A stretch of DNA of 64,000 bases from UBA4408 sp002389785 (GCA_035438985.1 DAORJK010000011.1:1-64000); one strand, 5' to 3'; positions 25,582-35,054 are shown, counted from the stretch's first letter. Numbers and translations: made by a program. The notes: generated by a model from the letters alone, not told the origin.

Positions 25582-25608
25582 GACGAATGGATTTTTAAAT
25601 TTGGACAA
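25582..25608 (-). promoter_or_regulatory. Predicted ECF-sigma promoter upstream of the SRPBCC gene
   Basis: TGTCCA (25607-25602), a 16-bp spacer and CGTC (25585-25582) on the minus strand, 20 bp before the start codon. The spacer (AATTTAAAAATCCATT) is almost the same as at 25082-25098. Confidence 0.65.
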
Positions 25609-25755
25609 GAATTTTTTTTTTTTGAAAGCTTTTTTAATCTGAAAAACAAATTCACAACTAAATTATTTTCTTGCCAAATTTTGTTTTGGCTGATGCCGCA
25701 CCAATGGCACTTATTCGGCAAAAAATTCCAATAGAATACAGCTTGAATAACTTGT

Positions 25756-27123
25756 TTAATTTTTCAAAAATTTATAGGAATGTATTTCAGCACCTGTATA
25801 AATCAGCATATAATAGATGCCACTTTTCAGATTTGAGCAGGTGAAACCATCAAATTCAGTATGTTCTTCGACTATAGTTTTGCCCATATAATCGATCACA
25901 CAAATCCGATCAATTTTAACATTTTTGCTGTTTTCAATTTGTATATAATCGTTCACCGGATTAGGATAAATACTAAAATCGTTTTGAATTTCATCGATGG
26001 ATACTGCCAAGCAAAAAACGTTAACCGGCACCGAACTGCTGGTTAATGTTCCATTTCCCAATGTTCCGCTTAGATTATTTCCCCATGATTTTAATTCGCC
26101 CGTTGTTTTCAATGCCAAAGTAGAGTTGATACCAGCAGAGCATTTAACCCAATTGGTATCGATTCCAATCTTTTGTGGCACGTATTTATCAATCAAACTA
26201 TTATCACCTAACTGGCCAAAGTTGTTGCGACCCCAAGTCCATAAAGTTCCATTCGATTTAATTGCAACAAAATGATAGTACCCCGAAGATATATCTACCC
26301 AATCGCTATCGCTTCCTATTTGCACAGGATAATTTTTATCAATGAGTGATGTATCAACCTGACCAAAAGTATTATCTCCCCAAGCCCAAACTGTTCCATT
26401 GGTTTTTAATCCAATAGTTGCCCAATATTTTGACGATACTTTTACCCAATTGCTATCTGTTCCAATAGGAACAGGAAGAGTTCTTGTAAAATTTGTACCA
26501 TCACCTAATTGCCCGGCATTATTATCTCCCCAAGCCCAAAGAGTGCCGTTGCTTTTAATAGCATGCATGTGCCCATGACTGGGCGAAACAAATTTCCAAT
26601 TGGTGTTACTGTCAACCAAGGTAGGGCTATTGTATTGATTGTAATTTCCAACACCTAACTGTCCTTTATTATTTCGTCCCCAGGTCCATAAGGTTCCATT
26701 TGTTTTAATGGCGCAACTAGAAGCATAACCACAAGCAGCAGTATCCCAATCGTATTGCAGTCCCATTTGCGAAAGTGTAATTACATCTCCTGTTCCACCC
26801 AGTCCTAATTGTCCGTACATGTTCCAACCGGAAGTCCACAAACTACCGTCGTTTCTTTTGGCAATAAGATGCCAACCACCGGCTGAGGTCGAGGTCCATT
26901 TATTTCCATACGAATAATACAAAGGCGTACTGCTATTGCTGCTGCTTCCATTGCCATATTGCCCTTTTCCATTGTTCCCCCAAACCCAAAGTGTGCTATC
27001 TTTTCGAAGGGCAGTGGAAGTACCATTGTTGGTTGAAATATATTTCCAACATTGCGCATGAAGCAGGCTGGCTGTGCTGCTTAATAGGAGGAAAACAAGT
27101 AATAATGGTAAGTTTTTTTTCAT
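25756..27123 (-). CDS. RCC1-repeat secreted protein with T9SS type A sorting domain
   Basis: This 455-residue protein has a signal peptide (residues 1-23, ending LHAQ) and then about six or seven RCC1-type repeats with the core LWxWGxNxxGQLG (for example LWTWGRNNKGQLGVGN, VWAWGDNTFGQVD, LWTWGRNNFGQLGDN). They would form a seven-bladed propeller. The tail from FSIYPNPVNDYIQIE to the end SYKFLKN is a T9SS type A sorting domain, so the protein is probably exported to the cell surface. Bacterial RCC1-like proteins have no established role. The gene stands alone. Confidence 0.88.
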   Translation of the reverse strand: MKKNLPLLLVFLLLSSTASLLHAQCWKYISTNNGTSTALRKDSTLWVWGNNGKGQYGNGSSSNSSTPLYYSYGNKWTSTSAGGWHLIAKRNDGSLWTSGWNMYGQLGLGGTGDVITLSQMGLQYDWDTAACGYASSCAIKTNGTLWTWGRNNKGQLGVGNYNQYNSPTLVDSNTNWKFVSPSHGHMHAIKSNGTLWAWGDNNAGQLGDGTNFTRTLPVPIGTDSNWVKVSSKYWATIGLKTNGTVWAWGDNTFGQVDTSLIDKNYPVQIGSDSDWVDISSGYYHFVAIKSNGTLWTWGRNNFGQLGDNSLIDKYVPQKIGIDTNWVKCSAGINSTLALKTTGELKSWGNNLSGTLGNGTLTSSSVPVNVFCLAVSIDEIQNDFSIYPNPVNDYIQIENSKNVKIDRICVIDYMGKTIVEEHTEFDGFTCSNLKSGIYYMLIYTGAEIHSYKFLKN

Positions 27124-27442
27124 TTGTTTGTTATTGAAACAGGTGGTTGCTGCCGGTGATAATCAAAAAGGATATTTCGCAAGCTGACTTGTTATGCAAA
27201 TTTGTTTATCAGCTGTAATGTTGAAATAACGAGTGCACTAAAATTAGCAAAATTTTGAATGTTAAGTTTTGTAAAGTTTTTATTTGTTGGAACTGTTTGT
27301 GTGTTTTTAAAGCTATAGATTTAATTCAGTTCAATATAAAATACGAAGCGTAATAAAACTGTTGGTCAGCAATAAAGCTGATAAGAAGCACTATGCTGTC
27401 AACTTTTCTTACTAAAAGTCACTGTTAATGGCTGGTACTTGG
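27124..27442. other. Intergenic stretch between two T9SS cargo genes
   Basis: This 319-bp AT-rich gap holds the upstream region of the RCC1-repeat gene. I found no TAnnTTTG box with a -33 partner, no terminator with a T tract and no coding frame worth calling. Confidence 0.5.
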
Positions 27443-30355
27443 TTATCGAATTAAATTTATTATTCCACTTTTAGTAGTAAGATTTTCTTTTTCAAATTTG
27501 TATTTTACTAAAAACACATACACTCCGGTTGGTACTAACTCTCCATGGTATGTGCCATCCCACGATTCTATAGAATTACTAGTTTCAAATATTTTTTCTC
27601 CCCAGCGATTATAGATGATTAAATTGTAGTCTAAATATTCGCAATTGGCTTTGAGTGAAAAATTATCATTTATGTTATTTCTATCTGGTGTAAAGGCATT
27701 TGGAATATATATGAAGCAATTACAATCCTTGAAATTAATAGTAATTGTATCAGTTTCTGAACATTGACCATTACTTATTTTCTCCCAGTAAATACCTGTT
27801 GTAAGAGCATTGATTGATGGAGCAGTGGAACCGTTTGACCAAAGATAGCTAGTTGCTGAACCTCCTTTTAAAGCAATTGTTTGTCCTTGGCATATTGTTG
27901 TGTCGTTGCCTAAATTTGGAATAGGGTACTGATTTATAGAAATTGTAATAGAGTCTGTTGCAGTGCACTTTCCGTTACTAGTTTGTACCCAATAGATACC
28001 CTGAGTAGAAGCATTGATAGAAGCAGCAGCAGAACCGTTTGACCAAAGATAGGAAGTAGCTGAACCAGCATTTAAAATTAAAGTTTGACCTTGGCAAAGG
28101 GTTGTGTCATTGCCTAAATGAGGAATAGGAGGCTGATTGATAGTAATGGCAATAGAGTCAATGGCAGAACACAGTCCGTTACTAGCTCGCACCCAATAAG
28201 TACCCGGAGCAAATGCATTGATAGAAGGAGCAGTGGAACCGTTTGACCAAAGATAGGAACTAGCCGAACCACCATTTAAAGTAATCGTATGGCCTTGGCA
28301 AATTGTTGTGTCGATGCCAAGTGTAGGAGTAGGATACTGATTTATAGAAACTGTAATAGAGTCAGTTGCCGAACATTGTCCGTTACTTGATTGTACCCAA
28401 TAGGTACCTGAAGTAGAAGCATTGAGTGAAGGGGCAGAGGAACCGTTTGACCAAAGATAGGAAGTAGCTGAACCACCATTTAAAATTAAAGTTTGTCCTT
28501 GACAAAGTGTTGTGTCGTTGCCTAAATTAGGAGTAGGAAGCTGATTTATAGAAATTGTAATAGAGTCGGATGCTGAACAAAGTCCGTTACTTGCTAGCAC
28601 CCAATAAGTACCTGAAGCAGCTACATTGATTGATGGAGCAGTAGAACTGTTTGACCAAAGATAGGAAGTAGCTGAACCTCCATTTAACAGTAAAGTTTGA
28701 CTTTGACAAAGCGTTGTGTCGTTGCCTAAATTTGGAACAGGGGGCTGATTTATAGAAATTGTAATAGAATCAGTAGCCAAACATTGTCCGTTACTAGTTT
28801 GTACCCAATAAATACCCTGAGTAGACGCATTGATCGAAGGTGCAGTGGATCCGTTTGACCAAAGATAGGAAGCAGCCGAACCTGCATTTAACAATAAAAT
28901 TTGACCTTGACAAAGCGCAGTGTCGTTACCCAGATTAGGAATAAGAGGCTGATTTATAGAAATTGTAATAGAGTCGGATGCTGAACAAAATCCGTTACTT
29001 GCTAGCACCCAATAAGTACCCGACGCAGATGCATTGATTGATGAAGCAGTGGAACCGTTTGACCAAAGATGGGAAGTAGCTGAACCACCATTTAAAGTAA
29101 TCGTTTGTCCTTGGCAAAGCGAAGTGTCGTTGCCGAGTGCCGGACTAGGATACTGATTTATAGAAATTGTAATTGAGTCAGTTGCTGAACACTGTCCGTT
29201 ACTAGTTTGTACCCAATATGTACCTGACGTAGATGCATTAATTGAAGGAGCAGTTGAACTATTTGACCAAAGATAAGAAGCAGCTGAACCACCATTTAAC
29301 ATTAAAGTTTGACCTTGGCAAAGTATGGTGTCCTTGCCTAAATTAGGATTAGGAGGCTGATTGATAGAAATTGTAATAGAGTCGGATGCTGAACAAAGTC
29401 CGTTACTAGCTAGCACCCAATAAGTTCCCGACGCAGAAGCATTGATTGAAGGAGCAGTAGAACCGTTTGACCAACTATAGGAACTAGCTGAACCACCATT
29501 TAGAGTAATCGTTTGTCCTTGACAAAGAGTTGTGTCAATGCCAAGAGTAGGAGTAGGATACTGATTTATAGAAACTGTTATTGAGTCAGTTGCCGAACAC
29601 TGTCCGTTACTTGATTGCACCCAATACGTACCTGAAGTAGATGCATTGATTGAAGGAGCAGTAGAACTATTTGACCAAAGATAGGAAGCAGCCGAACCAG
29701 CATTTAACATTAAAGATTGTCCTTGGCAAAGCGTGGTGTCGTTTCCTAAATTCAAATTTATAGCACAAGTGTCAAACGAAAAATTATCAATCTGACTCCA
29801 AGTGCTATTTGTTCCCGATGCACCTCCTCCATTAATTTGCACTGTAATAAATTGACCGTTATTGGGTGCAACAAAGACAAACTTTCTTAAAGTCCACGTA
29901 CCTATTGCATTAGGAGCATTATAAATAACTGAACCAAAATTATTATTAACAGTTGATAAACCAATTTGAAAAGGTTTTACCGCACCTGAAAAACCTCTAC
30001 AAAAACGGTCATAAAAAGAGATAGTATAAGTTTGTCCCGAAGTTAAAGGGGTACTTAATTTTAAAGAAATAGCATCAGTACCACTTCCTGTTAATGCAAC
30101 ATACCAGGCGCCATTCTGCGCAAGTCCACAATAAGCATTAGAAGTGATAATGTCCATATCGCCTCCATTTGGCCCACCTCCATTGAAATTTCCAAAAGCG
30201 AATGAATTGGCCATGAAATTATTATATTGGGAATTAGTTATATTAATTTGATTTATTCCTGCGATGTTAAATTCAAAACTACCGTTCAAAAATGACTGTC
30301 CTAAGGTTTCTTTGCAGAATATAATTAATAAAAGCAAACATGTTTTTTTTAGCAT
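27443..30355 (-). CDS. Repeat-rich secreted protein with gliding-motility-type (T9SS type B) C-terminal domain
   Basis: This 970-residue protein has a signal peptide (MLKKTCLLLLIIFC.., ending LGQ), a lectin/carbohydrate-binding-like N-terminal domain (about residues 20-195), ten tandem 68-residue repeats (about 202-873) and a C-terminal gliding-motility-associated domain (IPNAFTPDRNNINDNF ... YNRWGEKIFETS). That domain directs export by the type IX system. Each repeat has the pattern NLGNDTTLCQGQ, SYLWSNGSTAPSINAS, GTYWV and CSATDSITISINQ, resembling Ig-like/PKD-type adhesin modules with two cysteines each. Start at 30355 is preferred over 30367 because it gives a normal signal peptide. Probably a surface adhesin. 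Confidence 0.85.
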   Translation of the reverse strand: MLKKTCLLLLIIFCKETLGQSFLNGSFEFNIAGINQINITNSQYNNFMANSFAFGNFNGGGPNGGDMDIITSNAYCGLAQNGAWYVALTGSGTDAISLKLSTPLTSGQTYTISFYDRFCRGFSGAVKPFQIGLSTVNNNFGSVIYNAPNAIGTWTLRKFVFVAPNNGQFITVQINGGGASGTNSTWSQIDNFSFDTCAINLNLGNDTTLCQGQSLMLNAGSAASYLWSNSSTAPSINASTSGTYWVQSSNGQCSATDSITVSINQYPTPTLGIDTTLCQGQTITLNGGSASSYSWSNGSTAPSINASASGTYWVLASNGLCSASDSITISINQPPNPNLGKDTILCQGQTLMLNGGSAASYLWSNSSTAPSINASTSGTYWVQTSNGQCSATDSITISINQYPSPALGNDTSLCQGQTITLNGGSATSHLWSNGSTASSINASASGTYWVLASNGFCSASDSITISINQPLIPNLGNDTALCQGQILLLNAGSAASYLWSNGSTAPSINASTQGIYWVQTSNGQCLATDSITISINQPPVPNLGNDTTLCQSQTLLLNGGSATSYLWSNSSTAPSINVAASGTYWVLASNGLCSASDSITISINQLPTPNLGNDTTLCQGQTLILNGGSATSYLWSNGSSAPSLNASTSGTYWVQSSNGQCSATDSITVSINQYPTPTLGIDTTICQGHTITLNGGSASSYLWSNGSTAPSINAFAPGTYWVRASNGLCSAIDSIAITINQPPIPHLGNDTTLCQGQTLILNAGSATSYLWSNGSAAASINASTQGIYWVQTSNGKCTATDSITISINQYPIPNLGNDTTICQGQTIALKGGSATSYLWSNGSTAPSINALTTGIYWEKISNGQCSETDTITINFKDCNCFIYIPNAFTPDRNNINDNFSLKANCEYLDYNLIIYNRWGEKIFETSNSIESWDGTYHGELVPTGVYVFLVKYKFEKENLTTKSGIINLIR
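27728..29752 (-). repeat. Ten tandem 204-bp repeats with a two-unit (408-bp) higher-order pattern
   Basis: The ten 68-residue units lie in frame within the T9SS type B gene. Odd units tend to read YWVQxSNGQCSATDSIT, and even units YWVLASNGLCSASDSIT, so the array alternates A and B forms over much of its length. Units 1-2 and 7-8 are especially alike (both have the junction SINQYPTPTLGIDTT). This points to expansion by duplication of a 408-bp pair. Confidence 0.85.
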
Positions 30356-30475
30356 GGCACTAAGCAATTAATATCCCAACAACATAAACAGTTATAAAAA
30401 AACATTTGACTGCTATTCGAACAGCACATTACACTTCGAAGATAACAATTCTAATCAAGTGATTCCAGTAAAGAT

Positions 30476-31030
30476 TTATTTTTTCAAAAGCCCCAAGTCC
30501 CACTCCTCCTTCAAAAGAGAAAACAGTAACAAGTCTATTGCACCTCGTTGATGCTGCTCGGCTTGGCGTAGAGTGCCTTCGTAGGTAAAGTGCAAGCGCT
30601 GTGCAGTGTGCTTGCTACGGATATTATCGGTGGCGCATTTCAGCTCCATTCGGTTTAAGTGGAGGTCGTTAAAAGCAAATTGCAATACTCTTTCGCAGGC
30701 TTGTTTTATATAGCCCTTGCCTTCAAAATCTTGGTCAATCCAATAGCCAATTTCACCAATTTTATTAACCGGGTTAATGCGGTAAATTCCTAATCGGCCA
30801 ATCATTTTAGTTCCTAAAAATAAGGCAAAGGCATATTCATTTCCTTCGGCAGTGCGCTGTTTCGAATCTTTTATGTAATTGCTAATAAACTCTTCCGATT
30901 GCATGTTGGCAATCCAGGGAAACCAGGTGATGTAGTTCGCGGCATTTTTACGCATCAAAGCATATAGTTCACTGCTGTGCTTCGGCTCCAGCAATTGTAA
31001 ATAAAGCTGTTCATTAATTGCTAAATTCAT
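30476..31030 (-). CDS. GNAT-family N-acetyltransferase (RimJ/RimL type)
   Basis: This 184-residue protein belongs to the GNAT family. The acetyl-CoA-binding region is around GEIGYWIDQDFEGKGYIKQACERVLQFAF and the following strand is LNRMELKCATDNIRSKHTAQRLHF, as in RimJ/RimL ribosomal-protein acetyltransferases and relatives. The real substrate is unknown. The start at 31030 is chosen because its ATG overlaps the TGA of ctaA (ATGA), a classic sign of translational coupling; the frame itself is open further upstream. Confidence 0.87.
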   Translation of the reverse strand: MNLAINEQLYLQLLEPKHSSELYALMRKNAANYITWFPWIANMQSEEFISNYIKDSKQRTAEGNEYAFALFLGTKMIGRLGIYRINPVNKIGEIGYWIDQDFEGKGYIKQACERVLQFAFNDLHLNRMELKCATDNIRSKHTAQRLHFTYEGTLRQAEQHQRGAIDLLLFSLLKEEWDLGLLKK

Positions 31031-31971
31031 TGTTTTTGTAGTAAAAGTGCAAGGCGCAACTGCCATCCAAACAGCAAACTGGCCAACAACAAATGCAAGG
31101 GTTGCACAGCTGCCGGAAAAGAAAAATAACTTAGTAAAATGCCTGCAAGTATTTCTAATGCAATAGTTCCGGCAGTTAAATAAACCAGTTCGCGGATCGA
31201 ACTAGCGGAACTAGTAGCATTCAACAATTCCTTAATTAAGTATGCATTTAACAGCAACAACAAAATCGAAAAACTGCGATGAAATTTAAATAGGGCCGAT
31301 AGCTGATTCACCCATTCATTGCGATTAGCAAAATTAAACTGCTTGGCAATTTCATCTACTTCCTGTCGTACTTGTGTTCCCAACATTACCTGCAAGGCAG
31401 TAAACAAAAGGGCTACATAAAACCAGTTTTGAAGTTTGCTGCTTACCTTTATTCTTTCCTCATTTTTTGATATTAAATGATACAAATAAATTAATACCGC
31501 CAATATTATCAAAGCTACCAGCATGTGCACCGTAATTTTAGTAGGAGCCAAGTTAGAGCTCACTACCAAACTACCCAACCAACCCTGAAAACCAATTAAA
31601 ATAAAAGAGCTAAGCGTTAACCAAAAAACCAAAGCCCTGCTTTTTAAGTAACGAAACGAAAGCACTAAACTTATAAAAACACTTATTCCTAAAAGTACCC
31701 CAAACAAACGATTCACGTATTCAACCCAGGTATGGTAGGCATTAAAAGCAGTATCGGCATAGCCCCGATGTGCATAAATTTCTTGGTAATTGGCAGGTAG
31801 TTCGCTCACATCGGTAGGAGGTATCCACTGCCCAAAACACTTAGGCCAATCGGGACATCCCATGCCGCTTTGTGTGGTACGCACCACCGCACCGGCTAAA
31901 ATTACCAAGTAAGTTAAAAGGATGGTTGTGTAAACAAAAAATTTGAATCGGGTTTCAGCCTTTGCCGTCAT
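31027..31971 (-). CDS. ctaA: Heme A synthase (COX15/CtaA family)
   Basis: CtaA oxidises the C8 methyl group of heme O to make heme A for cytochrome oxidase. This 314-residue membrane protein has about eight transmembrane segments and the conserved GAVVRTTQSGMGCPDWPKC motif with two cysteines after the first helix. The heme-ligand histidines appear in HTWVEYVNRL, ITVHM, KFHRSF and LHLL. Its presence implies an aa3-type oxidase elsewhere. ctaB and cox genes are not in the window; the downstream partner here is a coupled GNAT gene. Confidence 0.92.
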   Translation of the reverse strand: MTAKAETRFKFFVYTTILLTYLVILAGAVVRTTQSGMGCPDWPKCFGQWIPPTDVSELPANYQEIYAHRGYADTAFNAYHTWVEYVNRLFGVLLGISVFISLVLSFRYLKSRALVFWLTLSSFILIGFQGWLGSLVVSSNLAPTKITVHMLVALIILAVLIYLYHLISKNEERIKVSSKLQNWFYVALLFTALQVMLGTQVRQEVDEIAKQFNFANRNEWVNQLSALFKFHRSFSILLLLLNAYLIKELLNATSSASSIRELVYLTAGTIALEILAGILLSYFSFPAAVQPLHLLLASLLFGWQLRLALLLQKQ

Positions 31972-32102
31972 GTACTGTATATTTTTGCACCTGCGAAAGT
32001 AAAAAAATATACTGCAATGGCTAGCCTTAAACAGTCAGCAATTGCTGATTTTAATCAGCTATGCTTCAAAAGTTAACTAGCTGCATTGGGCAATTAAGCC
32101 TG

Positions 32103-33068
32103 TTAAATTGGTCGTGCGCGTCGTGCCCAGCTCTGACAAAATAGTTGATATCCAATGATGCGGATATTGTCTTTTCCGGCAAAACTGGTTGCATTGTGTT
32201 GTGCCAATATTGAATTGTAGGCATCTAAAAAGGTATGATTTTGCCCCATAGTATCGAAGTAATCATAGGCAAAAGTTTGCTCTACACTGAATAATACTAC
32301 TATGTCAATTATTTTATTTTGTTTCAAAGCTTCCTGACCAAAAAAGGTAAGCCGCGACTGCATGTACGAAAGGTTAGGACTGGCCCAGTAATCGTGTAAA
32401 AGAATACGATCGGTAGCCAATACCATTTTAGCTGCCTGCGAACTTTCTCGGTTGGAAGGATTTTGAAACCAACCAAAGTAAAACTCCGAAGTAATTCGAG
32501 GGCTAGCTGCATGCGCAGTTGTATTCATGGTATTCACAATCTTAATCCAATCGCCAAAAGTGTTGGTAGTGCCCGAATTCCAGTATTCATTTTCAAGGTT
32601 AAACACATTGAAGCGTTCAGTAGTATCGCTGCGTGAATTGTTGTAGGTAGTTGTTGAACCGGTAAACTGTGAAGCCAGAGAACGTACCGCAGCTACTTCT
32701 TTTAAACCATATTGGGTGCGGGCTTTTTTAATAAACTTGCCCAATTTGCTATAATTGGCACTGTTGCTCAAAATCGCTTTGGTATCATACAAGCTAATAG
32801 CAGTAAGGTTTTCTTTTTTACACCAACGCAATAAGTTGTTTTCAGCAGCAGTATCGCCAAAAATCCAATCAAAGCTATCTACATACACTCCTCGGTAAAC
32901 CGGACTAGGCAATATTCTAAATGCATCCGAAGCTTTGTTACTCGGACTAAGGTCGCTTGTTTCATCGTTTTCTTTACGACAGCCTTCTAAAATGGCTAGT
33001 ACAAGCATAAAGGGTAAAACATAACGCAAGATGGCGTATGATTTTGTGGGGTTAGATTGTTTTTTCAT
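32103..33068 (-). CDS. Hypothetical lipoprotein
   Basis: This 321-residue protein starts with a basic N-terminus, a hydrophobic stretch and a probable lipobox at Cys30 (ILEGC), so it is likely lipidated and exported. The mature part (SPVYRGVYVDSFDWIFGD..., then alternating helices and strands with FYFGWF and RILLHDYW) looks like an alpha/beta barrel reminiscent of putative glycoside hydrolases. I do not recognise a family, and no catalytic pair can be named. It is monocistronic, between ctaA and the divergent rplU. Confidence 0.6.
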   Translation of the reverse strand: MKKQSNPTKSYAILRYVLPFMLVLAILEGCRKENDETSDLSPSNKASDAFRILPSPVYRGVYVDSFDWIFGDTAAENNLLRWCKKENLTAISLYDTKAILSNSANYSKLGKFIKKARTQYGLKEVAAVRSLASQFTGSTTTYNNSRSDTTERFNVFNLENEYWNSGTTNTFGDWIKIVNTMNTTAHAASPRITSEFYFGWFQNPSNRESSQAAKMVLATDRILLHDYWASPNLSYMQSRLTFFGQEALKQNKIIDIVVLFSVEQTFAYDYFDTMGQNHTFLDAYNSILAQHNATSFAGKDNIRIIGYQLFCQSWARRARPI

Positions 33069-33292
33069 TGTTGAAGGGCTTGTGTTATTACTAAAACTGC
33101 TATACTAACACAGGTGGGATATTCGAATAGCAGGTCAAACCTATTCACAATGAGCAAGCTGCTGAAATTTAACTTGCCCAGTAAGGTTAATTTTGTGCTG
33201 AACGGAAATTTGGCAGGTAAAAATATTATACTTAATTTCGCAGCCCCGAATGAAAAAAAGGGAGTTAGTATTAATTAATAAAATTACAAAAC

Positions 33293-33604
33293 ATGTACGC
33301 AATTGTAGAAATAGCAGGGCAGCAATTTAAAGTTGCTAAAGACCAGCATCTCTTTGTACATCGCTTGGAAGGAGCAGTTGATTCAAAAGTAAATTTTGAT
33401 TCGGTATTGCTGGTTGACAACGATGGAAAAGTAAAGGTGGGCGCCCCGGTTATCAGCGGAGCTAAAGTTTCCGCAAAAATTATGTCGCACGATAAAGGCG
33501 ATAAAGTAATCGTCTTCAAAAAGAAAAGACGTAAAGGTTACCAAAAATCAAATGGTCACCGTCAGCAGTTTACCAAGATTTTAATTGAATCAATTACTGC
33601 TTAA
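33293..33604 (+). CDS. rplU: 50S ribosomal protein L21
   Basis: L21 binds 23S rRNA together with L20. The 103-residue product opens with MYAIVEIAGQQFKVAKDQ and ends with KKRRKGYQKSNGHRQQFTKI, both L21 signatures. It is followed after 26 bp by rpmA, the usual pairing. Upstream, a TTTG (about 33211) with a weaker TTAATTTC-type -7 about 20 bp on may be the promoter. Confidence 0.97.
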   Translation: MYAIVEIAGQQFKVAKDQHLFVHRLEGAVDSKVNFDSVLLVDNDGKVKVGAPVISGAKVSAKIMSHDKGDKVIVFKKKRRKGYQKSNGHRQQFTKILIESITA

Positions 33605-33630
33605 TTATTCACATACTAAAGAAATAAGAA

Positions 33631-33897
33631 ATGGCACATAAAAAAGGTGCGGGTAGTTCGAAGAACGGCCGTGAGTCACACAGTAAAAGATTAGGTGTTA
33701 AAATTTATGGCGGTCAGTTGGCCATTGCAGGTAACATTATTGTTCGCCAGCGTGGAACCAAACACAACCCGGGAGTAAACGTTGGTATTGGTAAAGATCA
33801 TACCTTATTTGCTTTGGTGGATGGAACCGTTAATTTTAGAAAGACACGAAACGATAAATCATACGTTTCTATTGAACCATTTGCTGCTGAAGCATAA
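33631..33897 (+). CDS. rpmA: 50S ribosomal protein L27
   Basis: L27 contacts the peptidyl-transferase centre through its N-terminus. The 88-residue product begins MAHKKGAGSSKNGRES and contains GGQLAIAGNIIVRQRGTKHNPG, the standard L27 core. The cleavable N-terminal extension seen in Firmicutes is absent. It forms an operon with rplU and ends at a strong terminator (33914-33952). No obgE gene follows. Confidence 0.97.
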   Translation: MAHKKGAGSSKNGRESHSKRLGVKIYGGQLAIAGNIIVRQRGTKHNPGVNVGIGKDHTLFALVDGTVNFRKTRNDKSYVSIEPFAAEA

Positions 33898-33913
33898 GCA
33901 ATAAAATCACTGT

Positions 33914-33952
33914 AAAAAGGTCTTCTGAATTTTTTCAGGAGACCTTTTTTTT
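33914..33952 (+). terminator. Terminator after rplU-rpmA
   Basis: A 16-bp stem with one G-T pair (AAAAAGGTCTTCTGAA / TTCAGGAGACCTTTTT) is followed by more T residues, 16 bp past the rpmA stop. Confidence 0.9.
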
Positions 33953-34045
33953 GCCCCAAACAGCGCTGTAAGGCTGCTTTTAGCAGTTCAAATAAATTGC
34001 CGAATTCTCCTATATCCAAACTAAAACACCCAACAAGTAAGCAGT

Positions 34046-34390
34046 ATGATTCAGATTTATCACAAAAGCAATTGCAGCACCAGCTTAAGCGTTTTAAAGC
34101 TTATAAAAGATGCTGGTAAAAAAGTAAACATTATACACTACCTCGAAACTCCTTTAAATCTAGAACAACTGCAGCAATTACTAGTGCTGCTGAATGTACC
34201 GGCCGAAAATTTAGTGCGTAAAAAGGAGAAACTATTTCAGGAAAAATATGCACATCGAAAACTCAAAGAAAGCGACTATTTGAAAATGCTGGTGAAACAT
34301 CCCATACTCATGGAACGCCCGGTAGTGGTAAGAGGGAAAAAGGCAATTATTGCCCGTCCCATCGAATCAGTAATTAATTTTATTAAGTAA
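34046..34390 (+). CDS. ArsC/Spx-like arsenate reductase family protein
   Basis: This 114-residue protein has the ArsC/Spx thioredoxin-like fold. The single N-terminal cysteine, Cys10 in HKSNCSTS, corresponds to the catalytic cysteine of glutaredoxin-dependent ArsC, and the C-terminal HPILMERPVVVRGKKAIIARP matches the family's conserved RP(I/V) block. The loop is CSTS rather than the CSKS/CSTC forms of well-studied members, so arsenate reduction is not assured. No other ars genes adjoin; YffB-like or unknown redox functions are equally possible. Confidence 0.85.
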   Translation: MIQIYHKSNCSTSLSVLKLIKDAGKKVNIIHYLETPLNLEQLQQLLVLLNVPAENLVRKKEKLFQEKYAHRKLKESDYLKMLVKHPILMERPVVVRGKKAIIARPIESVINFIK

Positions 34391-34414
34391 TTTCGTACTT
34401 AATTTTTTTGAACC

Positions 34415-34804
34415 ATGAATGCCAAGGAAATTCAAAATGTGGATGCTTACATTGCCCAGTTTTCCAATCCCGCCAAGGAAAGACTGCTGCAAATGCGCGA
34501 ACTCATTTTAGCTTGTGCACCCGAAGCAAGCGAAGTGATAAGTTATCAAATGCCCGCTCTGCGCTTACATGGCATGCTGGTGTATTATGCCGCTTTTAAA
34601 AATCATTGCAGCCTTTTTCCATCAAATAGTAAATTGATAGCTAGTCTCGAAAAAGACTTAGCAAAGTATAAAACTTCCAAGGGAACCATTCAGTTTCCCT
34701 ATGACCAGCCTCTGCCGGTAAAATTGATACAAAAAATTGTGCGTTTGCGAGTGAAAGAAAATTTGGAAAAGGCAAAACTAAAAGTCAGCAAATCAAAAAA
34801 ATAA
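34415..34804 (+). CDS. DUF1801-domain protein (YdhG-like)
   Basis: This 129-residue protein matches the DUF1801/YdhG fold: IQNVDAYIAQFSNPAKERLLQMRELILACAP, then SYQMPALRLHGMLVYYAAFKNHCSLFP and the end GTIQFPYDQPLPVKLIQKIV. The family is related to frataxin-like iron-binding proteins in Bacillus, but the role is poorly defined. It starts 24 bp after the ArsC-like gene and is likely cotranscribed with it. Confidence 0.85.
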   Translation: MNAKEIQNVDAYIAQFSNPAKERLLQMRELILACAPEASEVISYQMPALRLHGMLVYYAAFKNHCSLFPSNSKLIASLEKDLAKYKTSKGTIQFPYDQPLPVKLIQKIVRLRVKENLEKAKLKVSKSKK

Positions 34805-35054
34805 ATCAGCTGTTAAAGCAAATTTTTTAGTTATAAGCGGCATTTATCCTTTCAAATTTCAAGCTTAAGCGCTCAAAACTTATCTAAAATACTCATGAAC
34901 ACCCAATGTAAATAAGTGGTGCATAAACATAAATATTTTAGTTTCATTGAGTTAAAAAATAATTTACTTTTGGCTAGTGATAAATAATACCTACAATCAA
35001 CAGATTTATCCTATTTAATAAAACCTTATAAATTAACCGTTTTAATTGCTTTAC

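Noticed and set aside
27728..29752. Regular direct repeats considered as a CRISPR array
   Set aside because: Units are 204 bp, in frame and without unique spacers; they encode protein modules.
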